Shown piece after piece: positions 58,506 through 64,000 of a stretch of 64,000 nt of DNA. This DNA is from Peromyscus leucopus (taxonomy: Eukaryota > Chordata > Mammalia > Rodentia > Cricetidae): NCBI RefSeq assembly GCF_004664715.2, contig NC_051071.1, positions 34,064,030 to 34,128,029 of the forward strand. The letters are read 5' to 3'. The first letter of the stretch is position 1, and each line of letters starts with the position of its first letter. A program made the translations under genes and the position numbers. The notes under the pieces were generated by a model. It worked only from the letters and a program-made list of their open reading frames with translations. It was not told the origin of the DNA and searched no databases.

Positions 58506-61084
58506 AGGTGTGAGGATAACACTTGAACTCATTATACAAACCAATTGTATTGTGCAGAGCAATAAGGCGGAAGCTGAATGAGCACTCCCAAGCCTAGAAA
58601 CATGGTTAGAATAGTGCACATCTCTGAACTCCAGCCAGAGTACGACTGTTTCAGCTGTCTACTTCTTTGAACTCCAACCAGAACAGATGCCCACTATTCT
58701 ATAGTTGTTACCAGCTTGTCATCCTAGCAAGCCCCCCAGCAGGAATGGCTACTCTGGCCTCTGGGACTGAGGGTATCATATGTTACTTGCCCCTGGATCT
58801 CTCTTAGGCACTCCATTGGGTTCTCAGGTTCAGCCCAGTGCTCTCTCCACTGCTACAGGAGCCAGAGTATAAATAGTGCACACATCAATATAAACAACTC
58901 TGCCTCTCTGCCAAAACATCCACCAAAGAGTTTCTTCCCAAGCAAGGGTAGTTATTTTAAAACCTTTTAGTTATTTAACCTCATCTAGAGGGGTTTTCCC
59001 CCCTCTATTTTAAAGAGAAACTCACTCCCAGGAAATCTCCTGAATAGGAGCATTCAAGGTCATTTTAAATCTTTCAAATTTAATCTTTCAAAGGTGGCAC
59101 TTTGTCCATCTTAAAATAGAGCACCTAAGGTAATGGTGTTTTGCTGAACTGATTGCTGGGAACTGTAATAGATACTATAAAGTCACCTTATATTTATAGA
59201 ATGTTTAATGGTTTCAAGAAATGCTATCATATGGTTTCTGCTGTCTATAACCGCAAGTCTCTGGGGTATGGAGGGTAGCGGTTATTGCTGCCATTCCATA
59301 AAAAAAAGTAACATAGGGCCTCAATTTTCTATGCATAAGAGTACTAGCATGTGCTTGGAGGTTGTTGTAGGGCCTGTAGACACCAAGTCGGGGCTCTCTA
59401 TGTGTTACATGTGGGAACTGATCTCGAGGAGGCATTCACACTTGTCTGAGGTCCGGAGCAGGCCTGGGGTAGAGCTGGCAGAACCCTCATCTCAGTCCCA
59501 GATGGGAGCTGCTCCCTGCTCTGGATCTTCTCAGCATCCAGAGATTCTCCACTGATGCCAGGAATCTCTCCAGCAGGTGAAATTATCCCACCTTGTTCCC
59601 AATGAGAAGGGACTAAAGCCCTCCGATAGCACCAGATGAACAATGCCAGCCCCTCACAGCCTGAGGACACTCGAGACATCACAGTTATTTTCCTCTTGGA
59701 TAGCTTCATGGCTTGGATTCCTATCATCTTTCAGGTATGTGTCCAACTAGTCACACAGGGTTTCCAGTGAGCAAAAGATACTTCTTAGGCCCATGGTGCC
59801 CCCTTCTCCCTTCCCACAGCTCTTGGGAATCTCATCTTGTGCTTTTCCTGGAATAACTCTTTCTGGTGAGATCATGCCATGTCAGCACATGTCAGCAGAT
59901 GTTGCTCTTTTCCAAACCCTCCCAGAGAGTTCCCCCTCTCCTAAGGGCTGTACACCAGCATTTCTGATATTGTTGTAGCACTCATCACACCATGGTATTC
60001 TTTGAGAAAATATCTGTTTTCTCCCATTTGAATTAATCCCTCCAAAGAGAAACCCGGGCCTTTTCAGCTAGGCCTCCAGCCCCAAGTCTTGTACAGTGAA
60101 AATACCCACACACTCTTGGGGATGGAATGACTTCCCTAGTAATTAGCACAGCTGCTCTCTTTTCCTTCTGTAGAGAATGAGGCAAGGGTTGCTATAAAAA
60201 TCTCTCCCCCTTTTTGTCCCTAATTTGGTATCTATGTACCAAGAATTTTCCAGAATAAAGTTTCTTTTTAAAATTGCTAAGGCTAGACTGGCTTTGTGAA
60301 AACCAGTGAATGATACCATCGGCCTAAGAAAATCACAATACTGGACATGAGGCACAAGGGGAAAGCTTTAGTTGGACCTTTGCTAACTTTGGTGAGGACA
60401 AATCCCAAAGCCATACCCAGGTCTGAACAAGGACAAAGATTTAGTTAGACCCTAGCTGACTTCGGTGGGGACACACCCTGAAGCCACACCCAGCTCTGGC
60501 AACCTTCTCTGCATGCTTGGGGAGTGAAAATTCTGCTCTCAATTAGCATTGTTATTTTTATCACTCTTGACTCACTAAAATACTTTGGTAGGACAACCAA
60601 GAGCCTAAGTTTAAAACCCTGACTCTTAAATTTTATAGACACCAATCTAGCAAGCACATCACCGGGGAGGCTGGCATTTAACACTCTGCTTTGGTGTCTA
60701 CGTGCCAGCATCAGAGGAGCCCCTCCGAGGCTCTCTTGCAAGTCCTGTCTCCTGTATCATTCATGTTATGGTAGGCTTGGCTGCGTGACAGCATGCTGAT
60801 GTGATGTTAGGCACCCGAAATCCAGACCTTGGCAAAGCTTCTCACCGGGCTGTCATGCAAATATTTGGACTCAATTCTAAAATGCTGATCGCAATGTTCA
60901 GAAGGCCTTAGAAATCATCACACTGACAAGGTGTGTTAATATGGCCACTTACACGGGTTGGTAGTGGTGGTGAGCATTGGACCAACATCATTGGGCAGGC
61001 AAGTTCATGGTGGTATCTATCAAAGCTAAACATTACCCTAAGAATGACTAAGTTCTATGTCATGAAGAATTATTCACACATGTT

Positions 61085-61240
61085 AAGTACTGTTTCTAAT
61101 ACTAGACATATAATAATTCATTTGGCTGTCACAAACCCCTCTGAGTTGGATGGCATCAATCTCATTTTACAGATGAGAAAGTTAAAGCAAACACATGGCA
61201 AATGTCTGCCCAGGATTACCCAGCCATTAAGAACTCAAAC
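61085..61240 (+). repeat. MIR relic
   Basis: It reads TCATTTTACAGATGAGAAAG and CCAGGATTACCCAGCCATTA, the MIR core and tail. Confidence 0.8.
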
Positions 61241-61469
61241 AGCTGGGTGTCAATGAGCTTGTTTATCTATTGCATATACCATGTATTATATCCATCTATA
61301 GTGCCACTGGAGTGTGTTTACAACCTAGATCCATCATAAGAAAACGATTAAATATATTGTAGTTTCTTTCCTAAAGGAGAACTTAAAAGTTGCTTTGAAA
61401 ACTTGAAGCTGCAATGGGAGTGTACTGAAGCGTTATTAACTCTCAGGCATATAAAGTTAAAAAAAGAGG

Positions 61470-61545
61470 TTGGGGATTTAGTTCAGTAGCAGAGTGCTTG
61501 CCTAGCAAGTGCAAGGCCCTGGGTTCAGTCCTCAGCTCCGAGGAG
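61470..61545 (+). repeat. ID SINE (BC1-type)
   Basis: It reads GGTTGGGGATTTAGTTCAGT, AGAGTGCTTGCCTAGCAAGT and GGGTTCAGTCCTCAGCTCC, the ID consensus with few changes; boxes A and B are recognisable. Confidence 0.93.
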
Positions 61546-61626
61546 GGGGGAGGAGAAAAATTAGGTTAAAAAAAAAGCAGACAAAGACCAATCCCCCAGC
61601 CTCACTCATAGCACTGCAATAAAACT

Positions 61627-61890
61627 GCAGCCTCCCTCCCCCTATGACCACATCTCCTGTGGATCCCACAGAGCATCCCCTCCTAACTTCCCTCCCCTTC
61701 CCCCATGACCACATCTCCTGTGGATCCCACAGAGCATCCCCTCCTAACTTCCCTCCCCTCCCCCCATGACCACATCTCCTGTGGATCCCACACACCATCC
61801 CCTCCTAACTTCCCTCCCCCTCCCCCTATGGCCACATCTCCTGTGGATCCCACACACTATCCCCTCCTAACTTCCCTCCCCTACTCATTG
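61627..61890. repeat. 61-bp minisatellite, about 4 copies
   Basis: CACATCTCCTGTGGATCCCA recurs with its preceding ATG at 61644, 61705, 61766 and 61830 (steps 61, 61, 64). Units are pyrimidine-rich with TCCCCTCCTAACTTCCCTCC. Confidence 0.95.
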
Positions 61891-62039
61891 CTGTATCCCA
61901 GTCCCCAACTCCAGCAGGCATCCCTGCTAAACCACAGGCTACACCTGCCAGAAAACTAGGACCTTCTCCTCCCTCTCTGTTCCCCCAGACCTAGAACATA
62001 AGTCTCATTCCCAAGCTCTGTGTGGCAGAACACCCAGGG

Positions 62040-62615
62040 CAACAAAGAAAGAGAATTACAGACCAATTTTCCTTACGAACGTAGATTTAAAAAAAAAAAA
62101 AAATTCAATAAAATACTTGCAAACTGAATCCAAGATAAAGATCATCCACCATGCTCAAGAGGTGCAGGGATAGTTCAATACATGAAAATCAGTAAATATA
62201 ATCCATCATATAAACAAACTGAAAGAAAAAGATGACATAATCAGTTCATTAGATGCAGAAAAGGTCTTTGACAAAATCCAAAATCCCTTCATGACAGAAT
62301 TCCTGGAGGGATTAGGAACACAAGAGACATACCTAAACATAATAAAGGCAACCTATAGCAAGACTTTGGACAACATCAAATTAAATGAAGAGAAACTCAA
62401 AGCAATTCCATTAAAATCAGAGACAAGACAAGGCTGTCTACTCTCTCCACATCTATTCAATATAGTACTTGAAGTCTTAGCTAGAGCAATAAGATAACTG
62501 AAGGAGATCAAGGGGATACAAATTGGAAAGGAAAAAGTCAAAGTCTTATTTGCAGATGGTATAATAGTATACATAAGCGATCCCAACAATTCTTCCAGGG
62601 ACTCCTAAACTTAAG
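62040..62615 (+). mobile_element. L1 ORF2 reverse-transcriptase fragment
   Basis: It reads as the L1 RT domain with stops: [16 protein letters not shown], then [20 protein letters not shown] and [20 protein letters not shown], stop, and VLFADGIIVYISDP. The catalytic FADD/YADD motif is changed to FADG, so the enzyme is dead. It is truncated at both ends. Confidence 0.93.
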
Positions 62616-63360
62616 GCTAGTTGCTAAAAACCAAGGAAGAATAAGAACACCTCCAGGTTTCTCCAGCAGAAGCCTCAGGGTGGACTGGGACAGCCTGAGA
62701 GCAGGAAGTACCGATTGCAGGGAGGAAGTAGTCTCTGATTCTTCAGGCTTCTCTTCTAGCTGACATGTAGGCAAAGGCATTGTTGACAGGTTCTCTGCCA
62801 GTCTGGTGTCAGAGGCAACAGAGAGAGTCCTGGTCACTTTCCTTAATCCCAAACGAGTTGAGGTCTCTTTTCCCTGGAAGGTTTGTGAATATATCACATG
62901 CTAAGGACAAGACAGGGTCAGATCCAGTGGTTCCATCCTGGCTCAGCTGCTAGGGATATGGGATTTGTTAGGTTTCAAACATGGTGCCTATTTAATATAT
63001 GAAAGCAGACAGTGGCCACCAGGATCTCCCTGCATCTCTCAGTCCCTACCTGTTATAAGGCCCTCCTGGTTGGTATAACTTGCCCTCTATCCTAAACTTC
63101 TTCAGCCCAGGGTCTGGGTTGCCCTTCCCTATATAATCCAATCATTTTGGTTACCTGGCCCTGTTGCCTACTCTGGGCCTCCTGGCTGCTACTGCCCTGG
63201 TTCCCCTCTGTCCCCTCCCCCCTCTCCGCATGTGGCACAGCTCAGTCTGGTCATGTCTACCCTAGACTCTCCCAGATGTCCCTGCCTCTGGCTGTGCTCT
63301 ACCACATATGTACAATAAACCTTCTCCTTTACCACATCTAGGAGCAGTCAAGTCCCTTTC
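62616..63360 (+). mobile_element. Possible LTR remnant
   Basis: The right part has LTR-like layout: a TATATAATCC box near 63131, C/T-rich sequence, ACAATAAACCTTCTCC near 63311, then CCACATCTAGGAGC. The left part (62616-62900) is of unknown origin and holds a 119-codon minus-strand frame. Confidence 0.45.
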
Positions 63361-63742
63361 CTTTTTATTTCTTTTTTTTCATTCATTTATCTCCTAACTA
63401 TATACACCTTCATTTTCTTCCTCTATAAAATGAATTTACTGTAAGACTCTAATGAAGTCAGAGATGGAAACAGGGCTTTATAATTGACCAGTTCCCATCC
63501 AAATGTTATTCAACCCACATTCTCTTGATTCTTGGCTTTCCCTGGTAAACATGTGCTTAACTAAGGCTCAACCTGCTGCAGTAGCATTAGAGGTTCATTA
63601 GGGGAAAGCTGTTATCTATCAGTCAACAGAATGGAATCTGCCCCTAGGCAGATTAACTCCTTTAAGAATTAATGCACTTGGGCAGGTCAATCACCTGGCC
63701 AAGGAAAGTCACTCTACAGATGTAGTATAGAGATGTATATAG

Positions 63743-63889
63743 AGCCGGGCAGTGGTGGCGCACGCCTTTAATCCCAGCACTCGGGAGGCAGAGGCAGGCG
63801 GATCTCTGTGAGTTCGAGGCCAGCCTGGGCTACCAAGTGAGTTCCAGGAAAGGCGCAAAGCTACACAGAGAAACCCTGTCTCGAAAAAC

Positions 63890-63919
<30 letters not shown>
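63743..63919 (+). repeat. Young B1 SINE with perfect 14-bp target duplication
   Basis: Near-consensus forward B1 with an uninterrupted A-tail of about 30 bases. AGAGATGTATATAG occurs exactly at 63729-63742 and 63920-63933. Confidence 0.97.
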
Positions 63920-63923
<4 letters not shown>

Positions 63924-64000
63924 ATGTATATAGATAACTTCAGAAGAAAATGTAGAATGCCGTTGACTGGCTCATCTTTTTCTAGAACCAAGCAAGCTAC

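Larger units (their letters stand above)
55387..64000 (-). other. Fam184b: Fam184b upstream intron
   Basis: I searched the minus strand for the preceding coiled-coil exon and did not find it. The stretch holds repeats listed separately, plus unique sequence at about 57250-58290 and 58510-61080 with no visible exon. Confidence 0.6.

Noticed and set aside
59208..59727. Frames of 109-115 codons on both strands, considered as a missing 5' Fam184b exon
   Set aside because: The residues do not resemble the expected coiled coil and there are no matching splice sites in phase.
61470..61545. Possible tRNA gene
   Set aside because: It has tRNA-like boxes but matches the ID SINE consensus, not a functional tRNA; B2 heads were set aside for the same reason.
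61532..61959. Pro/His-rich plus frame and Gly-rich minus frame
   Set aside because: They are translations of the 61-bp minisatellite.

Overview
This is nuclear DNA from a muroid rodent, most likely a cricetid (hamster, vole or deer-mouse group). It is dense in rodent SINEs (B1, B2 and one ID element). The B1 copies share a cricetid-looking 3' part ('GGAAAGGCGCAAAGCTACAC'). There are rodent L1 3' ends, ERV LTR remnants and old mammalian MIR/L2 relics. The gene order Lap3 (+), Med28 (+), Fam184b (-) matches the conserved block next to NCAPG/LCORL (human 4p15.3, mouse chr 5). Genus and species cannot be fixed by reading alone.

Layout. 1-2359 is Lap3 intron. 2360-11522 holds the last seven coding exons of Lap3 (residues 236-519, all in frame and apparently intact), with a poly(A) signal at 11711. 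11736-18540 is intergenic. It contains an unidentified minus-strand coding-like relic (about 11810-13440), an ancient antisense L1 and a minus-strand Brcc3 processed pseudogene (16906-17658). 18560-19210 is the CpG-rich Med28 promoter and first exon, with two CACGTG E-boxes in a repeated 17-bp unit. Med28 is complete in four exons (18841-24576, 178 codons). From 30299 to 55386 the minus strand carries the last eleven recognisable exons of Fam184b; Med28 and Fam184b are convergent. 55387-64000 is Fam184b intron filled with repeats.

How the genes relate. The three genes are neighbours, not an operon. LAP3 is a cytosolic di-zinc aminopeptidase, MED28 is a subunit of the Mediator complex, and FAM184B is a long coiled-coil protein of unknown function. 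All splice phases join correctly except at one Fam184b exon (51692-51908), which has an in-frame TGA and a disturbed 3' end. Skipping that exon restores the frame.

Best leads: (1) the decayed, frame-neutral Fam184b exon; (2) a 54-bp tandem duplication that copies a Fam184b splice donor and would add 18 in-frame codons; (3) the unidentified coiled-coil-like relic behind Lap3; (4) an ERV remnant with a 6-bp target duplication and a tRNA-Lys-type primer site. I found no convincing undescribed biological system. All exon calls are from reading splice sites and translating by eye, with family sequences compared from memory.
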